Part shown: positions 7,183 to 16,189 of the stretch, piece after piece
How positions within the stretch are numbered: position 1 is the stretch's first letter
How the letters are laid out: the number at the start of each line of letters is the position of its first letter
DNA from: an uncultured Rhodospirillaceae bacterium
GTDB lineage: Bacteria; Pseudomonadota; Alphaproteobacteria; Azospirillales; Azospirillaceae
Reading direction: 5' to 3'
Assembly: GCA_937927415.1 (NCBI GenBank)
Contig: CALBDS010000004.1
Coordinates: 124,001-188,000 of the forward strand
DNA length: 64,000 bases
The notes under the pieces: model-generated
Databases searched by the model: none
What the model was told of the DNA's origin: nothing
The model's input: only the letters and a program-made list of their open reading frames with translations
Translations under genes and position numbers: made by a program

Positions 7183-8403
7183 ATGGGCATCACCACCTTC
7201 AAGCCCGCCACGCCCGAGCAGCTTGCCGATGCGGTGCGCTGGGCGCTGGACGCGGGCGAACCGCTGGAATTGACCGGCACCGGCAGCAAGCGCGGTCTGG
7301 GCCGCCCGGTGCAGACGGCCTACGCGCTCGACCTGTCGGACCTGTCCGGGGTCGTGGCGTACGAGCCGGAGGAACTGGTCCTGACCGTCAAGGCCGCCAC
7401 CCCGATGGCGGAGATCGAACCGCTGCTGCGCGGGCGCGGCCAGCATCTGGCCTTCGAGCCGCCGGATCTGGGCGGGCTGTACGGACAGGCCCCCGGCGGC
7501 GGCACGCTGGGCGGGGTTCTGGCCGCCGCACTCGCCGGGCCGCGGCGGCTGTCGGCGGGGTCGGCACGCGACCATTTCCTGGGCGTGGCCGGGGTGTCGG
7601 GCCGGGCCGAGGTCTACAAGGGCGGGGCCAAGGTGGTGAAGAACGTCACCGGCTATGACGTCCCGAAGCTGATGGCCGGCTCGTTCGGTACGCTGACCGC
7701 CATGACCGAGGTGACGGTGAAGGTGCTGCCGGCGCCGGAGGACACCCGCACCCTGCTGCTGCACGGCCGCAGCGACGCCGAGGGCATCCGCGCCCTGACC
7801 GACGCGCTGCACAGCCCGCACGAAGTCTCCGGTGCGGCCCATCTGCCGGAATCGGTGGCGGAGCGCATTCCGGCGGTGGCGTCGGCCCGTGCGTCGGTGA
7901 CGGCGATCCGGCTGGAAGGCTTCGGCCCCTCGGTCGCCGCCCGTCTGGCCGGGCTGACCGCCGACCTCGGCGGCATCGACGGCGTGCTGGACCGTGACGA
8001 ATCGCTGGCCTTCTGGCGGGCGGTGCGCGATGTGGCGCCGTTCCGGGCGTCGAACCCCGACACCGATCCGCTGGTGTGGAAGCTGTCGGTTCCCCCCGCG
8101 TCCGGTGCGCGGGTGGCGGAGGAACTGGCGCTGGCGCTGGGCGATGTGGAGTTCTTCTTCGACTGGGGCGGCGGGCTGATCTGGCTCGCCACACCGCGGG
8201 AAACGGACGCGGCGGCCCTGCGCGGCACCCTGGCGCCGTTCGGCGGCCACGCCACGCTGGTGCGTGCGCCCGAGGCGTTGCGCACCGCGGCGGACGTGTT
8301 CCAGCCGCAGCCGGCCCCGCTGCTGGCGCTGACCCAGCGGGTGAAGACCAGTTTCGACCCCCGCGGCGTGCTCAACCCCGGCCGCCTGTTCGCGGGCGTG
8401 TGA
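7183..8403 (+). CDS. glcE: Glycolate oxidase subunit GlcE
   Basis: 406 residues, a shorter FAD-binding paralogue of GlcD. Visible motifs are LTGTGSKRGLGRP, GGGTLGGVLAAALAGPRRLSAGSARDHFLG and NVTGYDVPKLMAGSFGTLTAMTEVTVKVLP, with a C-terminal RGVLNPGRLF. It lies between glcD and glcF with gaps of 17 and 11 bp, so the three are clearly one operon encoding the membrane-associated glycolate-oxidising complex. Length is a little above the E. coli subunit. Confidence 0.93.
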   Translation: MGITTFKPATPEQLADAVRWALDAGEPLELTGTGSKRGLGRPVQTAYALDLSDLSGVVAYEPEELVLTVKAATPMAEIEPLLRGRGQHLAFEPPDLGGLYGQAPGGGTLGGVLAAALAGPRRLSAGSARDHFLGVAGVSGRAEVYKGGAKVVKNVTGYDVPKLMAGSFGTLTAMTEVTVKVLPAPEDTRTLLLHGRSDAEGIRALTDALHSPHEVSGAAHLPESVAERIPAVASARASVTAIRLEGFGPSVAARLAGLTADLGGIDGVLDRDESLAFWRAVRDVAPFRASNPDTDPLVWKLSVPPASGARVAEELALALGDVEFFFDWGGGLIWLATPRETDAAALRGTLAPFGGHATLVRAPEALRTAADVFQPQPAPLLALTQRVKTSFDPRGVLNPGRLFAGV

Positions 8404-8414
8404 GGCCCTAATCG

Positions 8415-9728
8415 ATGCAGACCAATTTCTCTCTCGCCCAGCTTGCCCGCGACGACGTGCAGACGGCGGAAAAGATCCTGCGCAAATGCGTGCACTGCGG
8501 TTTCTGCACCGCCACTTGCCCGACCTATGTGGTTCTGGGCGATGAGCTGGACAGCCCGCGCGGCCGCATCTACCAGATCAAGGCGATGCTGGAGCAGGAC
8601 GGCCCGCCGCCGGAAAACACCGTCAAGCATCTGGACCGCTGCCTCACCTGCCTGTCGTGCATGACCACCTGCCCGTCGGGGGTGGATTACATGCATCTGG
8701 TGGACAACGCCCGCGCCCGCATCGAAGCAACATACCCCCGCAAACCCTTCGACAAGGCGCTGCGGTCGGTGCTGGCCCGGCTGCTGACCAGCCCGCGGCT
8801 GTTCCGTCTGGCGCTGCTGGCCGGATCGTTCGTGCGCCCCTTCGCCGAGGCGTTTCCCGGCCGGGTCGGCGCCATGCTGGGCCTGATGCCGAAATCCGTG
8901 CCCGGCCCCAGCTATTCCGACCTGCCCGGCACCCACCCGGCCCAGGGATCAAAGGTGAAGCGCGTGGCCCTGCTGATCGGCTGTGCCCAGCGCGTGCTGG
9001 CCCCGCAGATCAACGAGGCGACCATCCGCCTGCTGACCCGCCACGGTGTGGAGGTGGTGGTGTCGAAGAAGGCGGAGTGTTGCGGCGCGCTGACCCACCA
9101 CATGGGCAAGACCGACATGGCCCACGCCCAGGCCAAGGCCAGCATCGACGGCTGGATCGCCGAGATGGACGGGGCCGGTCTTGACGCCATCGTGGTCAAC
9201 GCGTCCGGCTGCGGCACGACGATGAAGGATTACGGCACCATGTTCGCCAACGATCCCGCCTATCGGGACAAGGCGGCGCGCGTGGCGGCCATCGCCCGCG
9301 ACATCACCGAGGTGATGGCCGAGATCGGGCTGCAGGCCCCATCGGTGAAAACGGGCCAGACGCTGGCCTATCACTCCGCCTGTTCCATGCAGCACGGCCA
9401 GCGGATCAAGGATCCGCCCCGCGCACTGCTGGCCGCCGCCGGCTTCACGGTGAAGGAAATCCCCGAGGCGCATTTGTGCTGCGGGTCGGCCGGCACCTAC
9501 AACATGCTCCAGCCGGACATCTCCGGCCAGCTGCGCGACCGCAAGGCCCGCAACATCGAAAGCGTGGCCCCCGACGCGGTGGCGGCTGGCAATTTGGGAT
9601 GCATAACGCAAATTGCATCGGGCACCGGCATCCCGGTGGTTCACACGGTGGAATTGCTGGATTGGGCCACCGGCGGTCCGCTGCCCGACGGGGTGAAGGC
9701 CCACCCCGCATTCCGCCCGCACCGCTGA
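8415..9728 (+). CDS. glcF: Glycolate oxidase iron-sulfur subunit GlcF
   Basis: 437 residues. Two ferredoxin-type [4Fe-4S] clusters are read from CVHCGFCTATCPTY and CLTCLSCMTTCPSG near the N-terminus. Two CCG domains follow, each with a CC pair (KKAECCGAL and HLCCGSAGTY), as in heterodisulfide-reductase-like subunits. It carries electrons from the GlcD/GlcE flavins to quinone. It is the last gene of the operon. The following 130 bp contains a T-less hairpin (CCAAGGGCC/GGCCCTTGG, about 9743-9763). Confidence 0.94.
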   Translation: MQTNFSLAQLARDDVQTAEKILRKCVHCGFCTATCPTYVVLGDELDSPRGRIYQIKAMLEQDGPPPENTVKHLDRCLTCLSCMTTCPSGVDYMHLVDNARARIEATYPRKPFDKALRSVLARLLTSPRLFRLALLAGSFVRPFAEAFPGRVGAMLGLMPKSVPGPSYSDLPGTHPAQGSKVKRVALLIGCAQRVLAPQINEATIRLLTRHGVEVVVSKKAECCGALTHHMGKTDMAHAQAKASIDGWIAEMDGAGLDAIVVNASGCGTTMKDYGTMFANDPAYRDKAARVAAIARDITEVMAEIGLQAPSVKTGQTLAYHSACSMQHGQRIKDPPRALLAAAGFTVKEIPEAHLCCGSAGTYNMLQPDISGQLRDRKARNIESVAPDAVAAGNLGCITQIASGTGIPVVHTVELLDWATGGPLPDGVKAHPAFRPHR

Positions 9729-9862
9729 CCCCGGAAAGGGTTCCAAGGGCCACATCGGCCCTTGGTGGGGGTGTCGGGGGCAAAGCCCCTGACGATCACC
9801 CCCTGGACTCGCCCCTTGTGCCCACGCTACACCGAACGGAACCTGAGCGGGGGGGAATCGGG

Positions 9863-10573
9863 GTGTCGGGATACGGACTGGGCCGGCGGACGGCGGCGTG
9901 GCTGGTGCACGGGCTGACGGCCAGCGGCGTCCTATGGGGCCTCCTGGCCCTGAACGCCGTGTTCGCCGGCGATGCCAAGACCTGTTTCCTGTGGCTGGGC
10001 GTGGCGCTGGTGGTGGACGGCATCGACGGCACCTTCGCCCGCAAGGCCGCGGTCAAGGAGGTGCTGCCGTGGATCGACGGCAGCATCCTCGATCTCGTCA
10101 TCGACTATCTGACCTATGTGATCGTGCCCGCCGCCTTTCTGGCGCAGTTCGGGCTGATGCCTTACGGGCTGGGGCTGGCGGGGGCGGCGTGGGTGCTGCT
10201 GACCTCGCTCTACTGCTTCGCCAACGTGAACATGAAAAGCGGCGACCACTATTTCGTCGGCTTTCCCGCCATCTGGAACGTGGTCGTGCTGTATCTGTGG
10301 TTGCTGGCCCCCAGCGTGTGGATCAACGCCGCGGTGGTGCTGGCCCTGGGGCTGCTGACCTTTTCCACCGTCACCTTCCTGCACCCGTTCCGGGTGCGCA
10401 AGCTGATGGGGCTGAACATCGCCGTCACCGGCCTGTGGCTGGCCGCCGGGGTGTGGCTGGTGGCCGAACACCCCGTCCGCTCCGCCCTGCCCTTTGCCCT
10501 GTGGCTGGCGACGACCGCCTATTACACGGGCATGTGCGCGTGGCGCACGCTGAAGGGGCCGGACCGGGCCTGA
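9863..10573 (+). CDS. pcs: Phosphatidylcholine synthase
   Basis: 236 residues with about eight hydrophobic helices. The CDP-alcohol phosphotransferase signature is present as DGIDGTFAR...LDLVIDY. The wider fold (GDHYFVGFPAIWNVVVLYLW) matches bacterial Pcs, which condenses CDP-diacylglycerol with choline to make phosphatidylcholine in the inner membrane, a route typical of host- or plant-associated alphaproteobacteria. I place the start at the GTG at 9863 after a G-rich ribosome site. The open frame extends back into glcF but that part is not protein-like. Confidence 0.9.
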   Translation: MSGYGLGRRTAAWLVHGLTASGVLWGLLALNAVFAGDAKTCFLWLGVALVVDGIDGTFARKAAVKEVLPWIDGSILDLVIDYLTYVIVPAAFLAQFGLMPYGLGLAGAAWVLLTSLYCFANVNMKSGDHYFVGFPAIWNVVVLYLWLLAPSVWINAAVVLALGLLTFSTVTFLHPFRVRKLMGLNIAVTGLWLAAGVWLVAEHPVRSALPFALWLATTAYYTGMCAWRTLKGPDRA

Positions 10574-10584
10574 CGGCCCGCGGG

Positions 10585-11355
10585 TCACTCCGCCGTCTTG
10601 TCCACAGCGGCAGGCGTATCCGCCACCGGGATGGGCGTATCCACCACGGCCGTTTCCGCCGCCTGTTCTTCGGTCTGTCCGGCGCCGGCCTGTTCGGTGG
10701 CCGGCTGGATGCGCTGGGGCCGCGGGCGGGGCTGGCGCATCTTCTTCAGCAAAAGCTGGAACGGCTGCATCAGGTGGTGGAACACCTCGGGATCGTCGTC
10801 CATATAGGCCAGCACGAAGGCCGCGGCTTCCAGGGTGGAGACGCTTTCCTTGCGCGGTTCGCGCCGCGCCTCGCCGTACAGCGAGCGGAAATGGGGGTGC
10901 AGGATCAGCCGCTGGCATTTCAGAAGCCACGGGTTGCGCCACCACAGAGCCTTTGCCTGGCTCCAGGTGCCGTCCAGCAGGATGATGCCTTCGAGATTGG
11001 CAAGAATGGCGTCGCCACCGTGCACCGGGCGGCCGTTGCGGTCCACCACGGCGATTTCATCCTCGGGCGTCTGTTCGCCCTGCTTGGCGGTGCCGAGGTA
11101 GAGCACGCCCCATTTCTTGTAATCCACCTCACGCCCCAGGATGCGCTTGAGGCTGGGCCAGGACAGGCCGATGCGGATCAACGAGTTCTTGAGCTGGAGC
11201 TTGACGAGCTGCGCCGTGCTCAGGGTTTCGCGTTTTTCCTGCGGGTGCTGCAGGACCACCACGAAGACACTGTTGTCCAGCGCCTCCACCGCCTCGCAAA
11301 TGCACAGGTGACTGGGTTTGTGGCAGGTGGCGCAAAAAGGGGCAGGAGCAGACAT
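10585..11355 (-). CDS. DTW-domain tRNA-uridine aminocarboxypropyltransferase
   Basis: 256 residues. The N-terminal CATCHKPSHLCIC supplies the Cys-rich zinc site and LDGTWSQAKALWWRNPWL is the DTW motif of this SPOUT-related family, which transfers the 3-amino-3-carboxypropyl group from SAM to uridine (acp3U) in tRNA. The last 60 residues are a low-complexity Pro/Ala/Thr/Glu tail unlike the compact E. coli enzyme (TapT). The start at 11355 was preferred over the longer frame from 11508. It is convergent with pcs (11 bp between stops). Confidence 0.88.
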   Translation of the reverse strand: MSAPAPFCATCHKPSHLCICEAVEALDNSVFVVVLQHPQEKRETLSTAQLVKLQLKNSLIRIGLSWPSLKRILGREVDYKKWGVLYLGTAKQGEQTPEDEIAVVDRNGRPVHGGDAILANLEGIILLDGTWSQAKALWWRNPWLLKCQRLILHPHFRSLYGEARREPRKESVSTLEAAAFVLAYMDDDPEVFHHLMQPFQLLLKKMRQPRPRPQRIQPATEQAGAGQTEEQAAETAVVDTPIPVADTPAAVDKTAE

Positions 11356-11657
11356 GCGTGCGGCTCGGTCTTTCGCTGGACGGGAATGACGGACGGCGGA
11401 TGCCGAACGTCGGAAGGGGAAGGCGTTGGGGAGAGCATACCCCCAGCCGATGGTGAAGAAACTGTTGTTAAGATGAAACACATTGGCGCATAGGTGTAGC
11501 GCATTCACCCCAACCCACCCGCTCTTTCAAGCCCCTTGACCCATCGCAAGGGAAGGCCCAACTCTTGCATGGTTTAATGGTATCAGGTCGGAACGGAGCC
11601 ACGGGCTGCCAAAGGGCCGCCAACGGAGCCTTCCGAAATCTCAGAAGGAGGCCTGCC
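11356..11657. other. Intergenic region, divergent promoters expected
   Basis: A 302-bp gap between two divergently oriented genes (the DTW protein on minus, a small ORF on plus). A 51-codon open extension of the DTW frame is not protein-like. Apart from a strong ribosome site at its right end (AGAAGGAGG, 11643-11651) I see no clear promoter, repeat or RNA structure. Confidence 0.4.
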
Positions 11658-11834
11658 ATGCTGTCCCCTACCATCGCCGCCTGGGAACTGGAACGCCGCC
11701 GCGCCGAAGAAACGGCAGAATTTGCCCGGCAACTCCCGCTCTACCGCGACGAAACCCCCTATTGGCCCGACCCGTCCGCCGGTACGGCCGGGGAGGACAC
11801 GCCGAACCGCCACGATTGGGCGACCTTTTACTGA
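11658..11834 (+). CDS. Small hypothetical protein (58 aa)
   Basis: MLSPTIAAWELERRRAEE at the start, charged and soluble, ending in HDWATFY. A near-perfect Shine-Dalgarno AGAAGGAGG lies 6 bp before the ATG, which supports real translation. No Cys, no membrane segment and no recognised motif. It stands alone, convergent with the hybrid kinase gene downstream. Function is unknown. Confidence 0.6.
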   Translation: MLSPTIAAWELERRRAEETAEFARQLPLYRDETPYWPDPSAGTAGEDTPNRHDWATFY

Positions 11835-12046
11835 TACCATACCCCGTGTCGTACCTCTGACAAACGCCTCCTCACCACCCTGTTGCCTTTCCGCCAAAGC
11901 TTCCCCCCTCTCCTTATGCGAGATGGGGGTGAAGTCCCGCAGCGCACGAAACCGGGCGCCGGCAGACGGGCAACAGCGGCTGGAGCGCCCGATGTGGCGA
12001 TGAAACGCGGCACCGCCGCCGCCGCGGCCCCCCCGACCAGCCTTCA

Positions 12047-14134
12047 TCACAAAGAGCCATTCCCACCCGTTGCCAGCCGGGCACCGCCCGGCACCAGACG
12101 GTTGCGGCGGGCAGTTGCGGCTTCCAGCAGTTTTTCCGCCTGGGTCCGGCAGTCCGGCAAGGCCGCGACTGCGGCACCCGTATCCCCACGGCCGCAGGCA
12201 TCGGCCAGGGCTTGGGCGGCGTCGGCGAACGCCTCCCGCCCCGGCAGGTCGGCGGGGATGCAGCCGCCGAGCGACACCAGCGCGCGGGCATCGCGGGCGA
12301 TGCGCGGCCAGTCGGGCGGCGCCTCGTTCAAGGAGCGCAGGCGCGGCGGCAGGTCGGCCAGCAGAATATCCAAAGCCTGCACCATCCCGGCCACGGTTTC
12401 CCCTCCCGCCAGGCTGTGCAGGGAGGCGGTGCGGCGGGGAGCCGTCGGAGGGGGGGCATCGGCGCTGCGCCCGGCGCGCAACCATCGCTGGACCGCCAGC
12501 AGCAGCGCATCGCGGTCCACCGGCTTGGGCACATGGTCGTTCATGCCGGCTTCCTGGCAATCGGCCACGTCCTCGGGCCGGACGGTCGCGGTCAGCGCCA
12601 CGATGGGCAGCGTGTGCCCGGCCGCACGGATGGCGCGGGTGGCGGCCAGCCCGTCCATCACCGGCATCAGCACGTCCATCAGCACCAGATCGAAACCGCC
12701 CCGGTTGACCGCCGCGACCCCTTCGGCCCCGTCGGCGGCGGTTTCCACCGTGTGGCCGGCGTCTTCCAGCATGCGGGTGACCAGTTCGCGGTTCATCGGC
12801 ACATCCTCCACCAGCAGGATGCGCCCGCGGTAAAGCCCGCTGATGGTTCCCGCCACCGCCGCCGCCCCGCCCGCGCGGTCGGCGGGCTTGGCCGCCAGCG
12901 GCAGGGTGAGGGTGACGGTGATGCTGGTGCCCTCCCCCACCGTGCTGCGGATGGCGATGGCGCCGCCCATGGCTTCGGTCAGGCGGCGGGTGATCGCCAA
13001 CCCCAGCCCGGTGCCGCCATAGGCCAGAGCGGCCCGGCGGTCCACCTGCGGCACGTCGCTCATCACCTGTTCGCAGCGTTCGGGCGGGATGCCGACGCCG
13101 CTGTCGCTGACGGTGAAGGCCAGCGTCACGCCCGCCGGGCCACGCCCCTGTTCGCGCACGGTCAGGTCCACATGGCCGCGGGGGGTGAACTTGATGGCGT
13201 TGCCCAGCAGATTGAGCAGGATCTGCCGCAGCCGCACCACGTCGCCGACGACGAACCCCGGCACCCCATCCGGCCCGCCCATATCGAGCCGCAGCGCCAG
13301 CCGCTTTTCCCGTGCCGCCGGCCCCACCAGCGACAGCACATGATCCATGGCTTCGTGCAGGTTGAAGGGATCGGCGCGCAGGTCGATTCGCCCCGCCTCG
13401 ATGCGGGTCAGATCCAGGATGTCGTCGATGGCGGTCAGCAGCGACCGGCAGCTCTGGCGCAACTGGCGGGCGTAGTGGCGCTGGTCGTCGGTGACCGCCA
13501 GATCCTCCAGGAAAGTGGCGTAGCCGACGATGCCGTTCATGGGCGCGCGGATCTCCTGCCCCAGAGAGGCCAGGAAGTCGGCCTTGGCCCGCGCGGCCAG
13601 TTCGGCCTGCACCTTGGCCTGGGTCGCCCGCGTCAGGCGGCGGTGGTGATGGGTGACGTCGCGGGCGGCGCGCAACACCCGCGGCGGCTGCCCCCGGATG
13701 GGGGGCAACGGCACCAGCAGCGTGTTCCACACCCGCGCCACCCCATCGATCTCCGCCGTTTCCTCGCATTCCAGCGCAATACCCCCGGACAGGCAGCGGG
13801 CGGCGTTTTCCTGGATCGTGCGGGCCAGACCGGGCGGCAGCACGTCCGCCGGGCGGCGGTGGATCACGCGGGCCGCCGGAATCCCCAGCGCCGCCACCAT
13901 GGCAGCGTTCACCCGGTCGAAGAAAAAGGTCCCCGCATCGTGCTCGTCGCGGCTCAACACCGCCAGGCTGTCGCGGGTCTGGTCGAACAGGGCACGCACC
14001 ATCGCCTCCTGCGCGGCAAAGGCGTCGCGCTCGGCGATCAGGCTGCGTTCGCGCCGCCGTGCCTCCTGCACCACCAGCGCCAGAACGACGGCGAGAACCG
14101 CCGCCAGAACGGCAAAAACCACCGCCAGAATCAT
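12047..14134 (-). CDS. Hybrid sensor histidine kinase lacking the phosphoacceptor histidine
   Basis: 695 residues: an N-terminal membrane helix (VVFAVLAAVLAVVLALVV), a PAS-like sensor (about 40-165), HisKA (180-250), HATPase_c (290-415), a receiver (440-560) and a C-terminal helical HPt-like segment. The HisKA H-box reads FLASLGQEIRAPMNG: residue 193, normally His, is Gln (codon CAG at 13556-13558 on the complement). The ATP lid motifs are intact (NLLGNAIKF, SDSGVGIP, GGTGLGLAI), as are the receiver residues (VED, LMDVLMP, PKPVD). The terminal domain has ARALVSLGGC where HPt proteins have AHxLKGS, so that His is also missing. It may be a pseudokinase, a scaffold, or a protein phosphorylated in trans on its receiver. 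Confidence 0.9.
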   Translation of the reverse strand: MILAVVFAVLAAVLAVVLALVVQEARRRERSLIAERDAFAAQEAMVRALFDQTRDSLAVLSRDEHDAGTFFFDRVNAAMVAALGIPAARVIHRRPADVLPPGLARTIQENAARCLSGGIALECEETAEIDGVARVWNTLLVPLPPIRGQPPRVLRAARDVTHHHRRLTRATQAKVQAELAARAKADFLASLGQEIRAPMNGIVGYATFLEDLAVTDDQRHYARQLRQSCRSLLTAIDDILDLTRIEAGRIDLRADPFNLHEAMDHVLSLVGPAAREKRLALRLDMGGPDGVPGFVVGDVVRLRQILLNLLGNAIKFTPRGHVDLTVREQGRGPAGVTLAFTVSDSGVGIPPERCEQVMSDVPQVDRRAALAYGGTGLGLAITRRLTEAMGGAIAIRSTVGEGTSITVTLTLPLAAKPADRAGGAAAVAGTISGLYRGRILLVEDVPMNRELVTRMLEDAGHTVETAADGAEGVAAVNRGGFDLVLMDVLMPVMDGLAATRAIRAAGHTLPIVALTATVRPEDVADCQEAGMNDHVPKPVDRDALLLAVQRWLRAGRSADAPPPTAPRRTASLHSLAGGETVAGMVQALDILLADLPPRLRSLNEAPPDWPRIARDARALVSLGGCIPADLPGREAFADAAQALADACGRGDTGAAVAALPDCRTQAEKLLEAATARRNRLVPGGARLATGGNGSL

Positions 14135-14337
14135 CGCACCCCTCCAGCGGCAGGCGGCACCCCTGCCGGACCCGTCCCGCTGCCCACGCTTCGGCCCCCT
14201 TATCCCTGCCGGGCGCCCCGCTTTACGAAAGTATGACTCGCATTTTCAGGCTATGCAGTCCCTATCTTCGGTGTGGTAAGCGACGGGCTGCCGCAGCGGA
14301 GCGGCTGCGGAAACAACAGCCAAAGGGTGACGTGCGC

Positions 14338-15444
14338 ATGGACCGGGTGCAATGCGTGGTGGCCGGGGCGGGGGTGGTCGGGCTGGCCATCGCCCGGCAC
14401 ATGGCGCGGGCCGGATACGAGGTCGTGGTGCTGGAGGCCGAGGGGGCCATCGGCACCGGCACCAGCTCACGCAATTCCGAGGTGATCCACGCCGGGATCT
14501 ATTACCCCACCGGCTCGGAGCGGGCGGCGCTGTGCGTGGCGGGGCGGGACATGCTGTACCGTTTCTGCGCCGAGCGCGGCATCGAGCACCGCCGCACCGG
14601 CAAGCTGATCGTCGCCACCGATCCCGGCCAGAACCCCCGGCTGGACGCCATCGCCGCCCAGGCCGCCGCCAACGGGGTGGACGACCTGCGCCGCCTGACC
14701 GCCGCCGAGGCCCGCGCGCTGGAACCGGAGCTGTCGTGCACCGCCGCCCTGCTGTCGCCCTCCACCGGCATCATCGACAGCCACGGGCTGATGCTGGCGC
14801 TGCAGGGCGAGGCGGAGGAGCACGGGGCGGCCATCGCCTTCCACAGCCCCCTGACCGCCGCCCGCATCACCGACGACGGCATCGTGCTGGAGGTCGGCGG
14901 GGCCGAGCCGTCCACCCTGCAAACCGGCATCCTCATCAACGCCGCCGGTCATGGCGCCTGGGGGGTTGCGCGGGCGACGCAGGGATTGCCGGAGGGGCGC
15001 GTGCCCCCGCGCCATCTGGCCAAGGGCAATTACTTTGCCCTGGGTCAGGGGCGGTCGCCGTTTTCCCGGCTGGTCTATCCGGTGCCGGAAGACGGCGGGC
15101 TGGGCGTGCACCTGACCCTGGATCTGGGCGGGCAGGCCCGTTTCGGCCCCGATGTGCAATGGTGCGACTCGCTGGAATACACGGTGGACCCGGCCCGCGG
15201 GGAGCGGTTCTACGATTCCATCCGCCGCTATTGGCCGGGGCTGCCCGACGGGGCGCTGGTGCCGGCCTATTGCGGCATCCGGCCCAAGCTGACCGGCCCG
15301 GGCCAGCCCGCCGCCGATTTCGTCATCCAAGGGCCGGCGGACCATGGAATCCCCGGTCTGGTCAACCTGTTCGGCATCGAGTCGCCGGGGCTGACCGCGT
15401 GCCTGGCCTTCGCCGCACGGGTGGGCGGATTGGTCGGCGCCTAA
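14338..15444 (+). CDS. FAD-dependent L-2-hydroxyglutarate dehydrogenase-like oxidoreductase
   Basis: 368 residues of the DAO/LhgO flavoprotein family. The N-terminal dinucleotide site is GAGVVGLAIARHMARAG. It is followed by SSRNSEVIHAGIYYP, characteristic of LhgO/L2HGDH, and C-terminal FGIESPGLTACLA. The family oxidises L-2-hydroxyglutarate to 2-oxoglutarate and feeds electrons to the quinone pool. The ATG at 14338 immediately precedes the Rossmann strand; an in-frame GTG 6 bp earlier is an alternative. It is monocistronic, divergent from the kinase gene. Confidence 0.88.
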   Translation: MDRVQCVVAGAGVVGLAIARHMARAGYEVVVLEAEGAIGTGTSSRNSEVIHAGIYYPTGSERAALCVAGRDMLYRFCAERGIEHRRTGKLIVATDPGQNPRLDAIAAQAAANGVDDLRRLTAAEARALEPELSCTAALLSPSTGIIDSHGLMLALQGEAEEHGAAIAFHSPLTAARITDDGIVLEVGGAEPSTLQTGILINAAGHGAWGVARATQGLPEGRVPPRHLAKGNYFALGQGRSPFSRLVYPVPEDGGLGVHLTLDLGGQARFGPDVQWCDSLEYTVDPARGERFYDSIRRYWPGLPDGALVPAYCGIRPKLTGPGQPAADFVIQGPADHGIPGLVNLFGIESPGLTACLAFAARVGGLVGA

Positions 15445-15608
15445 CCCCTTAGGAAGCGGGCGGGCGGGACGACTTCTTGATCCGCCCCCCTCTCTTCCCA
15501 TCTAATGGGGCACGCACGGGGCCGCACTGGGCTTGCGGACCGGCACCCGCGGACGCCGGAAACGGGTCCGCAACGGCACCTCGCTCGCGCTTTGAGGAGA
15601 CTTGCGCC

Positions 15609-16088
15609 ATGACCACCCGCCTTTCCCTCTTCAGCAGCCCGCTGCTGCTGGGGTTCGACGAATTCGAACGCACACTCGACCGCATCGCCAAGAATTCGGC
15701 GGAAGGCTATCCCCCCTACAACATCGAACGCATCGGCGAGGACGGGTACCGCATTACCCTGGCGCTGGCCGGTTTCACCGCCGACGACCTGTCGGTCCAG
15801 GTGGAGGACAACCAGCTCGTCATCCGCGGCCGCCAGCAGGATGACCGCAGCCGCGTGTATCTGCACCGCGGCATTGCCGCCCGCCAGTTCCAGCGCAGCT
15901 TCGTGCTGGCCGAAGGGGTTGAAGTTGTCGGCGCTTCCCTCGACAACGGGTTGCTGAATATCGACCTGAAACGCCCCCTGCCCGAACCAAAGATCCGCAC
16001 CATCAAGATCGAACAGACGGCCGCTTCCGCCGGGGGCGACACTGGACCGCGCACAATCGATCTGGACAGCGAGATCCGCGGGGCCTAA
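15609..16088 (+). CDS. Small heat-shock protein, Hsp20/IbpA type
   Basis: 159 residues with an alpha-crystallin domain from about 35 to 130. PPYNIERIGEDGYRITLALAGF and the ARQFQRSFVLAEGVEV...LDNGLLNIDLKR segment are typical of class A bacterial sHsps such as IbpA and HspA. These ATP-independent holdases bind unfolding proteins. The start has AGGAG at 15595. The 164-bp leader could hold a thermosensor, but I could not identify a ROSE motif. Confidence 0.92.
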   Translation: MTTRLSLFSSPLLLGFDEFERTLDRIAKNSAEGYPPYNIERIGEDGYRITLALAGFTADDLSVQVEDNQLVIRGRQQDDRSRVYLHRGIAARQFQRSFVLAEGVEVVGASLDNGLLNIDLKRPLPEPKIRTIKIEQTAASAGGDTGPRTIDLDSEIRGA

Positions 16089-16189
16089 TCATTCCAAGAC
16101 TAAATATCGCGTCTGATGATAAAATTGTTCGTCAAGAACGTATGGAAACGTTAAGTTTACCCTGTTGAAGGGTTGAGAGGGGACGATCC

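Noticed and set aside
11583..13769. 728-codon minus frame overlapping the hybrid kinase
   Set aside because: It is a different frame of the same strand as the clear kinase. Its sequence has no protein-like segments.
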